From Odoribacter sp. OttesenSCG-928-L07 (GTDB taxonomy: Bacteria; Bacteroidota; Bacteroidia; Bacteroidales; BM520), in contig JAJDHA010000011.1 in assembly GCA_030265965.1 (NCBI GenBank), positions 1 to 36,911 of the forward strand: a stretch of DNA of 36,911 bases. The letters run 5' to 3'. Below, one piece after another: positions 9,282-18,150 of this stretch. A program made the position numbers and the translations under genes. Below the pieces are notes generated by a model. That model saw only the letters and a program-made list of their open reading frames with translations, did not search any database and was not told where the DNA came from. The stretch's first letter is position 1; the number at the start of each line of letters is the position of its first letter.

Positions 9282-10378
9282 TATCTTTCAACGCGAACAA
9301 CCGATAAAGCTGCTTCTAACTTAATATATATACTGCAAGAAACATCAGATTTATCTGCATTAACAACATACACACCATCGTTTCTTTTTCTAAAACCAAC
9401 GTATTTCCTTGAATTTAATGCTGTTTCCGGATGTATTTCACAGTATGCATTCTCAGGTATTCTAACAATCAAATTTGAAACTCCTGAAGAAATATCCATA
9501 TTAACCTCCTCTTCAAGTTCGCCTATTGTGATATCCATTGATGCAGCGCCGCCAGTAATATTCATTTCGCTTATTTTCAGCTGAGTGCCATCAAAAAACA
9601 TGGAGGATGCGCCTGCCTCAATATTGAATGTCCATACAGGAGCTGTATGTAATGAAATTTCATAAGGGAGAATTTTATCAACTTTTTCTACATTATTATC
9701 CTCCAAATCTAAAGATAAAGAAACTTTATCTTTTGAATCTACTGAACTCAAAGAATAATTTAAAACACCGGCATTGTTATGAAAACAACTTAAATTTTTA
9801 TCTTGTCCGGGACCAATAAGGAATTTACCCGCAGCAAGTTCCATATCATATTCTGCATACTTTATTTTTCTATTATACTCTTCACAAAAGGATAAGGTAT
9901 TGGAATCTTTATCTTTAGGATCGATAATTACAGGTTCATACTTTCTATTTGGATTGAAATTCAGTGACAACGAATCCGTATTAATATTTATATCAATATT
10001 TACTGTATCGTCATCCGTAATAATTTCCGAATAAGTATAATCTTCATTATTATCTTTTTCTGAGGATTTGTTATCTTTATCTCTGTATCTCCAATCTTGA
10101 CTGTTATTGTATTTTTTATAATAACGGTAATTATTTCTGTTGAAAGAAATGTCTGTATCAGTAAACAATAATGCAAGGGCTATAATAACTGCTGCCAGAC
10201 TAACACAAGCTTTTATCCAATCGGCTACTGGTAAAATTGATATACCTATGATTATTATAATAAACGGCCATAGTTGAAACAAGTCGTGGAAATCGAAATA
10301 AACTACTTGCATATTTCTTAAAAGGATGAGGATTCCTATGAGTATAAGAATTACACTCCAAAATATTTTCTTAAACAT
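9278..10378 (-). CDS. LiaI/LiaF-like membrane protein with C-terminal beta domain
   Basis: The 366-aa protein has three or four hydrophobic helices in the first 75 residues (MFKKIFWSVILILIGILILL, then LWPFIIIIIGISIL and LAAVIIALALLF), matching the LiaI-LiaF-like transmembrane module. A polar, Asp/Asn-rich linker follows, then a beta-rich domain with repeats such as NITGGAASMDITIGELEEEV and MDISSGVSNLIVRIPENAYC, like the C-terminal domain of LiaF and of adhesin-like DUF4097 proteins. In Gram-positive bacteria LiaF regulates an envelope-stress response; that role is not established here. It follows a PspC-domain gene by 2 bp, so the pair is probably one envelope-stress unit. Confidence 0.7.
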   Translation of the reverse strand: MFKKIFWSVILILIGILILLRNMQVVYFDFHDLFQLWPFIIIIIGISILPVADWIKACVSLAAVIIALALLFTDTDISFNRNNYRYYKKYNNSQDWRYRDKDNKSSEKDNNEDYTYSEIITDDDTVNIDININTDSLSLNFNPNRKYEPVIIDPKDKDSNTLSFCEEYNRKIKYAEYDMELAAGKFLIGPGQDKNLSCFHNNAGVLNYSLSSVDSKDKVSLSLDLEDNNVEKVDKILPYEISLHTAPVWTFNIEAGASSMFFDGTQLKISEMNITGGAASMDITIGELEEEVNMDISSGVSNLIVRIPENAYCEIHPETALNSRKYVGFRKRNDGVYVVNADKSDVSCSIYIKLEAALSVVRVERY

Positions 10379-10380
10379 GA

Positions 10381-10875
10381 TTATTTAGATTTGGTTTTTA
10401 AGGCATTATACAAGAATATCGCTCCGGCACCAACTAAAATCAATGGCCACCAATCGCGAAACACATTAATATCCCAGAGTCTTTGAACAAGGAACATGCT
10501 TCCGATAATAATAAGAACTACTCCGGCAACAAGTGCGCCGGCAGTAGAGTCCTCAGTCTTTTTTTGATTGTTTGTAGCTTGTTTATCCGAATTAACTTCT
10601 TCAAAAGGCACCTCTGTTTCTCCGAAGTTACTATACTTTGGACCGGATTCCTTAGTATCTTTTTTATCAGGACCAGGTTGATAATACACGGTATCTCTCG
10701 GAATAAATATCCATAAAATAAGGTATATTAATGCTCCGCCGCCACCGACAAAAAACAGAATAACAAAAATAATTCGGAAAATGATAGGATCTATATCGAA
10801 ATATTCTCCTAAGCCACCGCATACACCAGCAATTACGTTGTTAGTGTTGCTTCTTTTTAATTTTTTATACGACAT
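10381..10875 (-). CDS. PspC-domain membrane protein
   Basis: The 164-aa protein begins with a PspC domain: KLKRSNTNNVIAGVCGGLGE, then YFDIDPIIFRIIFVILFF and a glycine-rich turn before IYLILWIFIPRD (residues 1-65). A charged linker follows, and a C-terminal LiaI-like membrane segment (LVAGVVLIIIGSMFLVQRLW, then WWPLILVGAGAIFLY). PspC proteins are linked to phage-shock and envelope-stress responses. It is the first gene of a two-gene operon with the LiaF-like gene. Confidence 0.82.
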   Translation of the reverse strand: MSYKKLKRSNTNNVIAGVCGGLGEYFDIDPIIFRIIFVILFFVGGGGALIYLILWIFIPRDTVYYQPGPDKKDTKESGPKYSNFGETEVPFEEVNSDKQATNNQKKTEDSTAGALVAGVVLIIIGSMFLVQRLWDINVFRDWWPLILVGAGAIFLYNALKTKSK

Positions 10876-10881
10876 ACTTTA

Positions 10882-10889
10882 CAAAATTA
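10882..10889 (-). promoter_or_regulatory. TAnnTTTG promoter element before the PspC gene
   Basis: On the minus strand the sequence is TAATTTTG, matching TAnnTTTG. It lies only 6 bp before the start codon, so transcription would begin at or near the ATG. This may be a nearly leaderless mRNA, or a chance match in AT-rich DNA. Confidence 0.35.
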
Positions 10890-10935
10890 AATTTTGCTAA
10901 TATGACGCATAAATATTTTTTGGTTACAAAGAATA

Positions 10936-12099
10936 TTATCGTGGTATTGACGCAATATCTTCAACAGCTTCTAAGGCAATATTTACCTCTTCCTCTGTAT
11001 TGAATGCACCAAGACTGAAACGTACTGTTCCGTGTTTTGCAGCTGTACCCATTGCTTCATGAATTAGCGGAGCACATTGTAAACCTGTACGGCAAGCAAT
11101 GTTGTAATCCACATCTAAAAGTGTACCTATATCGCCTGCTTCCCATCCATCAATATTAAAACTTAAAACAGCATTATGTCTGGACGGATCGCTACAACAA
11201 TACATTTGCACCTTATCGATATTTTTCATTCCATCAACAAGTTTTTGCCATAATTTCATTTCATGATTATGGATGTTTTCCATTCCTTTTTCGCGTATCC
11301 ATTTTTGTCCGGCATACAAACCAGCCACGCCAACAATATTAATGGTGCCGCATTCTAATCTGTATGGGAACTCATCCAAATGCGTTCTTACTGCCGAGCG
11401 TACACCTGTGCCGCCATATTTTGTAGTTCTAACCGGAACACCTTCTCTAACGTAAGAACCACCGATTCCGGTTGGTCCCATCAAGCATTTGTGACCTGTA
11501 AAAACAACAACATCAAGATTCATTGCTTGCATATCTATTGGCAAAATTCCAGCAGATTGGCTTGCATCAACTGCCATAATTACGCCGGCTTCTTTTGCAA
11601 TTTTTCCAACCTCAGCAATTGGTTGAACAGTACCGAAAACATTAGAGCAATGATTCATAATAATCATTTTGGTATTCGGTTTTAAAGCCTTTTTAAAATC
11701 ATCCGGATTAACATATCCAAATTCATCAACGCCAATATAAGTTACTTCGATAATTCCTTGTTGCTCCATAACATAAAGTGGTCTTAGAACCGAGTTATGT
11801 TCTACAACGCTGGTGATAACATGATCTCCTTTTTCGCAGATACCTTGTATTATCATATTTAAAGAATCGGAAGCATTATAGCTGAATGTCAGTCTGTTCG
11901 GATCGTTTCCTCCATTAAACATTTCAGTTAACATTCTTCTTGTACCAAACATAACTTCTTCTGTTTCAAGCACTGCATCATAGCCTGAACGTCCCGGATT
12001 AACACCGTGTGTCATATAAAAATTATGCATAAAGTCGTAAACTTCTTGCGGTTTCGGAAAAGTAGTTGCTCCGTTATCAAAGTAAATTAATTTTGCCAT
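10936..12099 (-). CDS. Cysteine desulfurase-family PLP enzyme (aminotransferase class V)
   Basis: Class V PLP enzymes of this type remove sulfur from cysteine as an enzyme persulfide. The 387-aa protein opens with IYFDNGATTFPKP, then has VVEHNS (histidine that stacks on PLP), AVDASQSAG (aspartate that binds the pyridine nitrogen), FTGHK with the Schiff-base lysine near residue 203, GGTGVRS, and RTGLQCAP with the candidate catalytic cysteine near 341. The start and C-terminal pattern fit the SufS-like subgroup often annotated only as 'cysteine desulfurase family protein', so the gene is not named sufS. No suf or isc genes are nearby. A TATCTTTG promoter element lies 28 bp upstream. Confidence 0.87.
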   Translation of the reverse strand: MAKLIYFDNGATTFPKPQEVYDFMHNFYMTHGVNPGRSGYDAVLETEEVMFGTRRMLTEMFNGGNDPNRLTFSYNASDSLNMIIQGICEKGDHVITSVVEHNSVLRPLYVMEQQGIIEVTYIGVDEFGYVNPDDFKKALKPNTKMIIMNHCSNVFGTVQPIAEVGKIAKEAGVIMAVDASQSAGILPIDMQAMNLDVVVFTGHKCLMGPTGIGGSYVREGVPVRTTKYGGTGVRSAVRTHLDEFPYRLECGTINIVGVAGLYAGQKWIREKGMENIHNHEMKLWQKLVDGMKNIDKVQMYCCSDPSRHNAVLSFNIDGWEAGDIGTLLDVDYNIACRTGLQCAPLIHEAMGTAAKHGTVRFSLGAFNTEEEVNIALEAVEDIASIPR

Positions 12100-12126
12100 T
12101 ATATACTATTTTAGATTTTAAAGTTG

Positions 12127-12134
12127 CAAAGATA
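12127..12134 (-). promoter_or_regulatory. TAnnTTTG promoter element before the cysteine desulfurase gene
   Basis: On the minus strand TATCTTTG, a perfect match to the Bacteroidota minus-7 consensus, lies 28 bp upstream of the ATG at 12099. Confidence 0.5.
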
Positions 12135-12147
12135 ATTATAAAAACTT

Positions 12148-13980
12148 TTATCTGACTTGAATTTTTAATACTTCTTTTCCGAATTCTGTTGTAATATTCA
12201 AGAAATATATTCCTGATGATAATGTCGGAATAAATAATTCCGCCTTAGAAGAATTTACTTTGTAAGTCTTTAATATTGTCCCTGATAAACTTACCAGCTC
12301 AACCGATTTTATTATTTTGTCAAAATCAATATTAATATATGAATTGCTTTTGACAGGATTTGGTGCAATTTTAATTATATTATGATTTTCAATTCCAACT
12401 TCAGGATTAACAACAATAAAATTTTCTTTAATTATTGAATCAATTCCTGCGCAATTTTCAACAATAAGTTTTACATCATAAGTTCCTTCGACAAAATAAG
12501 TTACAGTTGCATTTTGTTCTTCAGATGTTTCAGGCTCTCCTCCTTCGAAATACCATTGCCATGATACGGGTTCATTATAGGAATTATCAATAAAGCTAAC
12601 TGAATTGCCTTCAAAGATTTCAGTTTCACCTTCAACAATAAAATCCGCTTCCGGTTTTACAATTGAACTTGAAGACAACAATCCTAATTCTCCAATGCAA
12701 GCTCCAACGATATTTGTATAAAGAAGCACTTGCTCTTCCGAGTTAATTCCTTTACCAATGTAATCTTGAGAAGTGTGGATATAAGGATTATGAGCTCCAT
12801 CAGTTTCAAAGGGATAAATACCCATAAATCCATTTTGATTAAAAGATGTATGATCGCTGTCGCCACCTGACATACCTGCTAATTGCTCATATTGAGTTCC
12901 TGCAAAATATGTATTTAATACATTAATATAATAATTTGCTAAAGGTGTTGCAGATGATGGATGGATAATACTAATAAGAGTTTCAAATCCAGGTTTAATA
13001 TAGCCACTCATATCAATATTAAAATATCCCAATATATTCATTCCTTCTGATTGACATTTTTCTGCGTAAGCAGCGCTCCCGCACAATCCTATTTCTTCTG
13101 CGCCAAAAGCACAATAAATTATAGAACGCTCAAATTCATATTGACTTAATATTCTAGCAATTTCCATTACCCCTGCAGTTCCAGTTGCATTGTCATCGGC
13201 ACCAGGAGCTTCGTCACCATCATACCAATTAATAGAATCATAATGCCCGCCACAGACAATGTATTCATTTGGTTTACTAACGCCTGGTTGAATAGCAATG
13301 ACATTGGATGAGTTAATATTTCCATACCACCAACTATATCCTACAAAGTCTTCAACATTTGCATCCAATCCCCAAGATAAATATTTATCCTTAATCCAAC
13401 TTGCCGCTTGATCTGCTTGTGGAGAATTATACCTTCTTGTTCCATAATCCTCCATGTGTTGAATATAAGTCATAATTGAATCAATACTTATTTGGTCAAT
13501 TAGGGCTTGGATTTCAGGATTTATTTCAGTTATTGTTGGAAAATCTGATTTACTAACAGGTAAAAGTGCAGGCTTATTGCAAATGATAACCATACCGTCA
13601 TTTTTTGCAGGTTCTAAAAGTTCTTTACCTCTAAATTGTTTCATAATCAGAAAATTACCTGCATCATAAAGAAGTTTTCCATAAGGTAACATACTCTCAG
13701 TATAGGAACTTTTTTTCTCATTAGCACAATAAACCAAAGTGTAAAAATCATTATCTTTAAAAGCATTTTGATCAACAACAATCATATTTTTTATAATCAA
13801 GTCTCCATTTAATGTAGCAATAACAAAATTATCTTTGTAATTGTGAATTGTTAAGTCTTTTTGTTCAAAAAGATTTTGCACTTCCTCAAATGATTCTGTA
13901 GGAATATAAACTAAACGAGCTTGTCCATAAAGCATTGCGGAGAAAATAATGCATAAAATAGAAAATAAAAACTTCTTCAT
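12148..13980 (-). CDS. Secreted M28 zinc peptidase with PKD and type IX sorting domains
   Basis: The 610-aa product is predicted to be an extracellular aminopeptidase exported by the T9SS. A signal peptide (cut near MLYGQA) is followed by an N-terminal prodomain and an M28 catalytic domain at about residues 200-425. Zinc-site motifs there are CGGHYDSIN (about 245), PGADDNATG (about 262), FGAEEIGLCGS (about 294), NIDMSGY (about 322) and HTSQDY (about 403). A PKD domain follows (about 445-525; WQWYFEGGEPETS, TYDVKLIVEN). The last 75 residues are a type A T9SS C-terminal domain: KIAPNPVKSN, VELVSLSGTIL and LSSGIYFLNITT. The secretion machine itself is encoded 4 kb away. A minus-7 element lies just upstream. 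Confidence 0.92.
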   Translation of the reverse strand: MKKFLFSILCIIFSAMLYGQARLVYIPTESFEEVQNLFEQKDLTIHNYKDNFVIATLNGDLIIKNMIVVDQNAFKDNDFYTLVYCANEKKSSYTESMLPYGKLLYDAGNFLIMKQFRGKELLEPAKNDGMVIICNKPALLPVSKSDFPTITEINPEIQALIDQISIDSIMTYIQHMEDYGTRRYNSPQADQAASWIKDKYLSWGLDANVEDFVGYSWWYGNINSSNVIAIQPGVSKPNEYIVCGGHYDSINWYDGDEAPGADDNATGTAGVMEIARILSQYEFERSIIYCAFGAEEIGLCGSAAYAEKCQSEGMNILGYFNIDMSGYIKPGFETLISIIHPSSATPLANYYINVLNTYFAGTQYEQLAGMSGGDSDHTSFNQNGFMGIYPFETDGAHNPYIHTSQDYIGKGINSEEQVLLYTNIVGACIGELGLLSSSSIVKPEADFIVEGETEIFEGNSVSFIDNSYNEPVSWQWYFEGGEPETSEEQNATVTYFVEGTYDVKLIVENCAGIDSIIKENFIVVNPEVGIENHNIIKIAPNPVKSNSYINIDFDKIIKSVELVSLSGTILKTYKVNSSKAELFIPTLSSGIYFLNITTEFGKEVLKIQVR

Positions 13981-14016
13981 GATAATATTAAATTATGTTT
14001 GACAAAAATTAAAGCA

Positions 14017-14024
14017 CAAATGTA
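14017..14024 (-). promoter_or_regulatory. TAnnTTTG promoter element before the M28 peptidase gene
   Basis: On the minus strand TACATTTG lies 37 bp before the start codon at 13980. The position is plausible; no minus-33 element was identified. Confidence 0.4.
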
Positions 14025-14052
14025 ATAAAAACAATTGGATTATTAATTTCTC

Positions 14053-14082
14053 TTGCATATTTAAAAAATATATTTATCTTTG
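14053..14082 (+). promoter_or_regulatory. Bacteroidota promoter for the MarR/sulfur operon
   Basis: TTG at 14053-14055 and TATCTTTG at 14075-14082 are separated by 19 bp, matching the phylum's minus-33/minus-7 pattern. The expected transcript start is near 14090, about 20 bp before the ATG at 14112. This supports the ATG over the TTG start at 14106. Confidence 0.6.
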
Positions 14083-14111
14083 CAAAATATTTCTAATGTA
14101 AAATATTGATA

Positions 14112-14468
14112 ATGGAAATAATTTGTCAGATAAAGGATGTTTATAAATCCTTATACTCGTTTGAAAAAGAATTTGTTAAAAAGTTTGGCATGACAATAAA
14201 CGAAGCAATGTTACTGTGCATCATGAAAGATAATTTACCACATTCTGCTTATGAAATTGCAGAATTTATTGGATTGTCCAACTCGCGCGTATCAAAAATA
14301 ATTATGTCGGTTGAAGAAAGAGGTTGGATAATTCGTGAAATTGGAACTGAAGATAAAAGGAAAATGATTTTTTTCTTATCAAAAGAGGGCAAAAAAGTTG
14401 TGGAAACAATGAAAAAACAACCTATCCCTTTAGATGATGTCTTATCTAAACTAATAAAAAATGAGTAA
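14112..14468 (+). CDS. MarR-family transcriptional regulator
   Basis: The 118-aa protein (ATG start; a TTG two codons earlier is less likely) has a MarR winged-helix fold. Helices around FVKKFGMTINEAMLLCIMKD are followed by the recognition part SAYEIAEFIGLSNSRVSKII (about residues 45-68) and a wing with the family signature DKRKMIFFLSKEG (about 83-95). One cysteine lies at about residue 37 and another at 5, possible redox sensors, though this is only inference. It is the first gene before the CoA-disulfide-reductase-like fusion, 60 bp away on the same strand, and probably controls that sulfur operon. Confidence 0.85.
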   Translation: MEIICQIKDVYKSLYSFEKEFVKKFGMTINEAMLLCIMKDNLPHSAYEIAEFIGLSNSRVSKIIMSVEERGWIIREIGTEDKRKMIFFLSKEGKKVVETMKKQPIPLDDVLSKLIKNE

Positions 14469-14528
14469 TCATTTTTTTTGGCACAATTATTGTTTAATAG
14501 AAAATATTCATACTAACAACATACATAA

Positions 14529-16973
14529 ATGAAAACAATGATTATTGGAGGAGTAGCGGGAGGAGCTACAGCAGCAGCCCGACTCCGTAGAATGAGTGAA
14601 AATGCGGAAATTATTCTATTTGAACGAGGAGAATATGTTTCGTTTGCCAATTGTGGACTCCCTTATTATATAGGTGGAGCAATAACAGATCGCGATCGTC
14701 TATTTGTACAAACGGTTGAAGGGTTTGTTAACCGCTTTAATATTGATATCCGAGTGCTATCAGAAGTAGTGTCAATTTCTCCTGAGGACAAAACCGTAAA
14801 GGTAAAGAAATTACAAACAGGAGAATACTACACTGAATCTTACGACAAACTTATCATTTCTACTGGTGCCGAACCGATAAAATTGTCGCTACCAGGCAGT
14901 GATAATCCTAAAATATTCACACTAAGGAATATTCCTGATACTGATGCTATTAAAACATTTATCCAACAGCATAATCCAAAGCGAGCAGTGGTCATGGGCG
15001 CCGGATTTATCGGCTTAGAAATGGCAGAAAACCTGCATGAAGCAGGCTTAAATGTCGATATTGTTGAGATGAGTGATCAAGTAATGGCGCCATTAGATTT
15101 TTCGATGGCAGCCATAGTGCATCAACATTTGAAGGATAAAAAAATTAATCTTTTTTTAAAGGAAAAAGTTACCGGATTTAAAAGCGATAAAGATCATATA
15201 ATTGTCACACTCGACAGCGGCAAACAAATTGAAACAGATATTGTTATAAGCAGCATAGGCGTTCGTCCCGAAAAACAATTGGCTGAATCGGCAGGACTAA
15301 AAATAGGCAAGTTGGGAGGAATTTGGGTTGATGAATACATGCAAACTTCCAATGAACACATTTACGCTGTAGGTGATGCAGTTGAAGTAATCAATCCTAT
15401 AACCAATATGCCGGCGCTTATTCCTTTAGCCGGTCCGGCAAACAAACAAGCGCGAATAGTTGCCGACAATATATTAGAAGGAAATAAAAATATTTATAAA
15501 GGCACAATCGGAACATCTATTGCTAAAGTGTTTGATTTGACTGTTGCCTCAGCCGGAATTTCTGCCAAAGTATTAAACCGATTGGCTATAAAGCATATTT
15601 CATCGTACACGCACAGCTCTTCGCATGCCGGATACTATCCCGGCTCGCTGCCACTTTCGATTAAAATTATTTTCGATCCTGAAACGGGACAATTATACGG
15701 AGCACAAGTTGTTGGCTTTGATGGTGTGGACAAACGCATTGAAATGATGGCACAAGTCATTCAACACAAAGGCACTATATTCGATCTGACTGAATTGGAA
15801 CATGCCTACGCCCCACCCTTTTCATCAGCTAAAGATCCTGTAAACATTGCCGGATTTGTTGCAGAAAATATAATAAAAGGAAAAACTAATATTGTGAATT
15901 GGAGAGATATTGCAAATATTGATCCGGCAAAAGATTTTTTATTGGATGTACGTACTTCGGAAGAATACAGCCTACACCATATCTCCGGAGCTACCAACAT
16001 ACCTGTTGACGATTTACGAAGCAGACTGAAAGAAATACCTTCTAATAAACGTATAATCGTTTATTGCGCCATCGGATTACGTGGAAATATAGCATATAGA
16101 ATACTGAAACAGAGTGGTTTTACAAATGTATTTAATCTTTCCGGAGGGATAAAGACCTACTCAACCGCAACATCTGAACAATCAGGTTATTACGAACCCA
16201 ACAACCTTGACGAGAAACCAAGTGAGACAAATAATAATCCGGAAAACTCAAAAACTATTTTAGTAGATGCAAGCGGTTTAGCCTGTCCCGGTCCGATTAT
16301 ACAGTTAAAAAAGCATTACGATTTATTGAGTGCCGGCGAGCGTTTAGAAGTAAAATCTACTGATATGGCGTTTAGTCAGGATGCTGAAAGTTGGTGCAAC
16401 ATAACGGGAGCGCGCCTCATAAACAAGAAGTTTGATGCTGGAACAGTTTCGGTAACTGTTGAAAAAGTTCGAGAAACGCAAGATATTCCTGCTGTTTCAA
16501 TGGGAGGTAATAAAACGATGATTGTGTTTAGCGACGACTTAGATAAAGCTTTAGCATCTTTTGTGATAGCAAACGGAATTGCCGCTACGGGGAAAAAAGT
16601 CAGCTTGTTTTTTACATTCTGGGGATTAAATGTGATTAAAAAGCGCGAAAAGCCACGTGTTAAAAAGGATATTTTTGGAAAAATGTTCGGAATGATGCTT
16701 CCTTCCAACAGCACCAAACTTTCTCTTTCTAAAATGAATATGGGAGGCTTAGGTCGCCGGATGATGCGACTTATTATGAAGAAGAAAAACATTGACAGTT
16801 TAGAATCTCTTATTCAACAAGCTATTGATTCCGGTGTAGAAATGATTGCATGCACGATGTCGATGGATGTCATGGGAGTGAAGCAAGAAGAGTTGTTAGA
16901 CAATGTTCAGATGGGCGGAGTCGCAACCTATCTTGAAAGAGCAGAGAAATCAAATATGAGTTTATTTATTTAG
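14529..16973 (+). CDS. CoA-disulfide-reductase-like flavoprotein fused to rhodanese, TusA and DsrE domains
   Basis: The 814-aa protein is a four-part fusion for persulfide/sulfane-sulfur chemistry in the cytoplasm. Residues 1-440 are a pyridine nucleotide-disulfide oxidoreductase: MIIGGVAGGATAAARLRR binds FAD, SFANCGLPYYIGG holds the single active cysteine (Cys42) of CoA-disulfide/persulfide reductases, VVMGAGFIGLEMAE binds NAD(P)H, and IYAVGDAVE closes the FAD site. Residues about 455-550 are a rhodanese with active loop YCAIGLR. A TusA/SirA domain follows with ASGLACPGPIIQLKK (about 580-645), then a DsrE-like domain (about 655-814; MIVFSDDLDKALASFVIANG, IIACTMSMDVMG region). Reductase, sulfurtransferase, carrier and DsrE parts could pass sulfur along one chain. 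The substrate is not known. Confidence 0.93.
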   Translation: MKTMIIGGVAGGATAAARLRRMSENAEIILFERGEYVSFANCGLPYYIGGAITDRDRLFVQTVEGFVNRFNIDIRVLSEVVSISPEDKTVKVKKLQTGEYYTESYDKLIISTGAEPIKLSLPGSDNPKIFTLRNIPDTDAIKTFIQQHNPKRAVVMGAGFIGLEMAENLHEAGLNVDIVEMSDQVMAPLDFSMAAIVHQHLKDKKINLFLKEKVTGFKSDKDHIIVTLDSGKQIETDIVISSIGVRPEKQLAESAGLKIGKLGGIWVDEYMQTSNEHIYAVGDAVEVINPITNMPALIPLAGPANKQARIVADNILEGNKNIYKGTIGTSIAKVFDLTVASAGISAKVLNRLAIKHISSYTHSSSHAGYYPGSLPLSIKIIFDPETGQLYGAQVVGFDGVDKRIEMMAQVIQHKGTIFDLTELEHAYAPPFSSAKDPVNIAGFVAENIIKGKTNIVNWRDIANIDPAKDFLLDVRTSEEYSLHHISGATNIPVDDLRSRLKEIPSNKRIIVYCAIGLRGNIAYRILKQSGFTNVFNLSGGIKTYSTATSEQSGYYEPNNLDEKPSETNNNPENSKTILVDASGLACPGPIIQLKKHYDLLSAGERLEVKSTDMAFSQDAESWCNITGARLINKKFDAGTVSVTVEKVRETQDIPAVSMGGNKTMIVFSDDLDKALASFVIANGIAATGKKVSLFFTFWGLNVIKKREKPRVKKDIFGKMFGMMLPSNSTKLSLSKMNMGGLGRRMMRLIMKKKNIDSLESLIQQAIDSGVEMIACTMSMDVMGVKQEELLDNVQMGGVATYLERAEKSNMSLFI

Positions 16974-16990
16974 AAATAATTATTAAAAAT

Positions 16991-17503
16991 ATGAAGAAAA
17001 TACCATTTACAATAGCCGCTTTGGTTTTAGCAACAATATCACAATTGGCTTCATGCCAAAACAATCCATCAACTACAATAAATAATAAAACAAGCAACGA
17101 AATAAATAAAGAAATAACCAATAAAAAAATTAAAGAGATGAAAACAATTCAATTAACACAAAAAGATTTTCTAACAAAGATTGCAAATTATCAAAACAAT
17201 TCACAGGAATGGAAATATTTAGGTGACAAACCTGCCATTATTGATTTTTATGCAGATTGGTGTGGTCCATGTAAAATGATAGCGCCAATACTTGAAGAGT
17301 TAGCAGAAGAATATGGTGATAAAATATATGTTTATAAAGTCAATACTGAGAAAGAAAGAGAGTTAGCAACAGCTTTTGGCATTCGCAGCATTCCAACGCT
17401 TCTTTTTATTCCTATGGGAGAAACTCCACAGATTGCTCAAGGTGCTTTACCTAAGAATGAATTAAAGAGAATTATTGATGAGATATTGTTAAAATCAAAA
17501 TAG
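16991..17503 (+). CDS. Thioredoxin-fold lipoprotein
   Basis: The 170-aa protein starts with a lipoprotein signal peptide (lipobox LASC at about residues 20-23), so it should sit on the periplasmic side of a membrane. A polar linker rich in Asn, Lys and Thr (about 25-50) is followed by a thioredoxin domain: FYADWCGPCKMIAPILEELA with the redox pair near residue 90, and the cis-proline loop GIRSIPTLLFI. It lies 17 bp after the CoADR fusion and 5 bp before a rhodanese gene, so one operon is likely. The internal Met at 17137 (MKTIQLTQ) could give a cytoplasmic form, but nothing shows that it does. Confidence 0.9.
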   Translation: MKKIPFTIAALVLATISQLASCQNNPSTTINNKTSNEINKEITNKKIKEMKTIQLTQKDFLTKIANYQNNSQEWKYLGDKPAIIDFYADWCGPCKMIAPILEELAEEYGDKIYVYKVNTEKERELATAFGIRSIPTLLFIPMGETPQIAQGALPKNELKRIIDEILLKSK

Positions 17504-17508
17504 AAAAC

Positions 17509-17811
17509 ATGATAGAATTTTTTAACCGGTTGTTCGGATTAGAGGACAAGCCCGATTCCAATGAACTTTTAAAAAGTGGGGCAACACTTATTGATGTACG
17601 AACAAAAGAAGAATATAAGCAAGGTGCGGCAAAGCGCTCGATAAACATTCCTTTAGATACACTAAACATTAATTTATCAAAAATAAAAAAGGAAAAACCA
17701 ATTATTGTTGTTTGTGCAAGCGGAATACGAAGCCGCAGTGCAGTATCTTTATTAAAATCGAAAGGATTTTCAGAAGTACATAACGGCGGAATTTGGTCCA
17801 ATTATAAATAA
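17509..17811 (+). CDS. Single-domain rhodanese
   Basis: The 100-aa protein is one rhodanese domain, a sulfurtransferase that carries sulfur as a cysteine persulfide. It has LIDVRTKEEYKQGAAKRSIN (about residues 27-46) and the active loop VCASGIRSRSA with its catalytic cysteine near 73. It lacks a signal peptide. It closes the MarR / CoADR-fusion / thioredoxin / rhodanese operon, where sulfur transfer is the shared theme. Confidence 0.9.
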   Translation: MIEFFNRLFGLEDKPDSNELLKSGATLIDVRTKEEYKQGAAKRSINIPLDTLNINLSKIKKEKPIIVVCASGIRSRSAVSLLKSKGFSEVHNGGIWSNYK

Positions 17812-17893
17812 AAAAAGTCTTTCTAAAATTTTACATATCACAAAAAATAAAGATATTTTGATAAAAACGTGATTAATATAAAAAACGAAATTA

Positions 17894-18150
17894 CCTGTTG
17901 TGCATTTAGGATAAATTTATTTGATTTTTTTGTATTTAAACCGCAAAGGTCGCAAAGTTTTTCGCAAAGGTCGCAATGTTATCATAAATGGCATTAACTT
18001 CTTAGCGTTCTTTGCGAAAAACTTTGCGTTCTTTGCGGTAAAAAACCAATGGTATTTGACATCTAAAATACTCATTTTCATGATATTGAAAGAACAAAAC
18101 TTTTATTATAAATAACATTAAAATAAATTTATACTAAATGCACAACAGAT
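17894..18150. mobile_element. MITE-like element with 26-bp terminal inverted repeats
   Basis: The ends 17895-17920 and 18123-18148 are inverted repeats matching at 25 of 26 positions, with tip CTGTTGTGCATTTAG. The 7-mer GAAATTA occurs directly at 17887-17893 and again at 18151-18157, consistent with a target duplication. The inside holds a long imperfect hairpin and no convincing gene. The transposase family that would mobilise it was not recognised. The 17812-18307 gene-free stretch consists of this element, a 42-bp repeat and the toxin promoter. Confidence 0.6.
17941..18038. repeat. Long hairpin built from CGCAAAG repeats
   Basis: The left arm (17941-17975) and the right arm (18004-18038) are inverted copies matching at about 30 of 35 positions. 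Each arm contains two direct CGCAAAG units flanked by variable GTC or AAC triplets. The hairpin sits in the centre of the MITE-like element. It could fold in RNA or single-stranded DNA. Confidence 0.7.

Noticed and set aside
16376..16792. Minus-strand frame of 138 codons opposite the TusA/DsrE part of the fusion
   Set aside because: Antisense shadow of a region with clear protein motifs on the plus strand.
17921..18115. Open frame of 64 codons inside the MITE-like element
   Set aside because: It crosses both arms of the CGCAAAG hairpin; its amino acid sequence simply reflects the repeats and has no family features.
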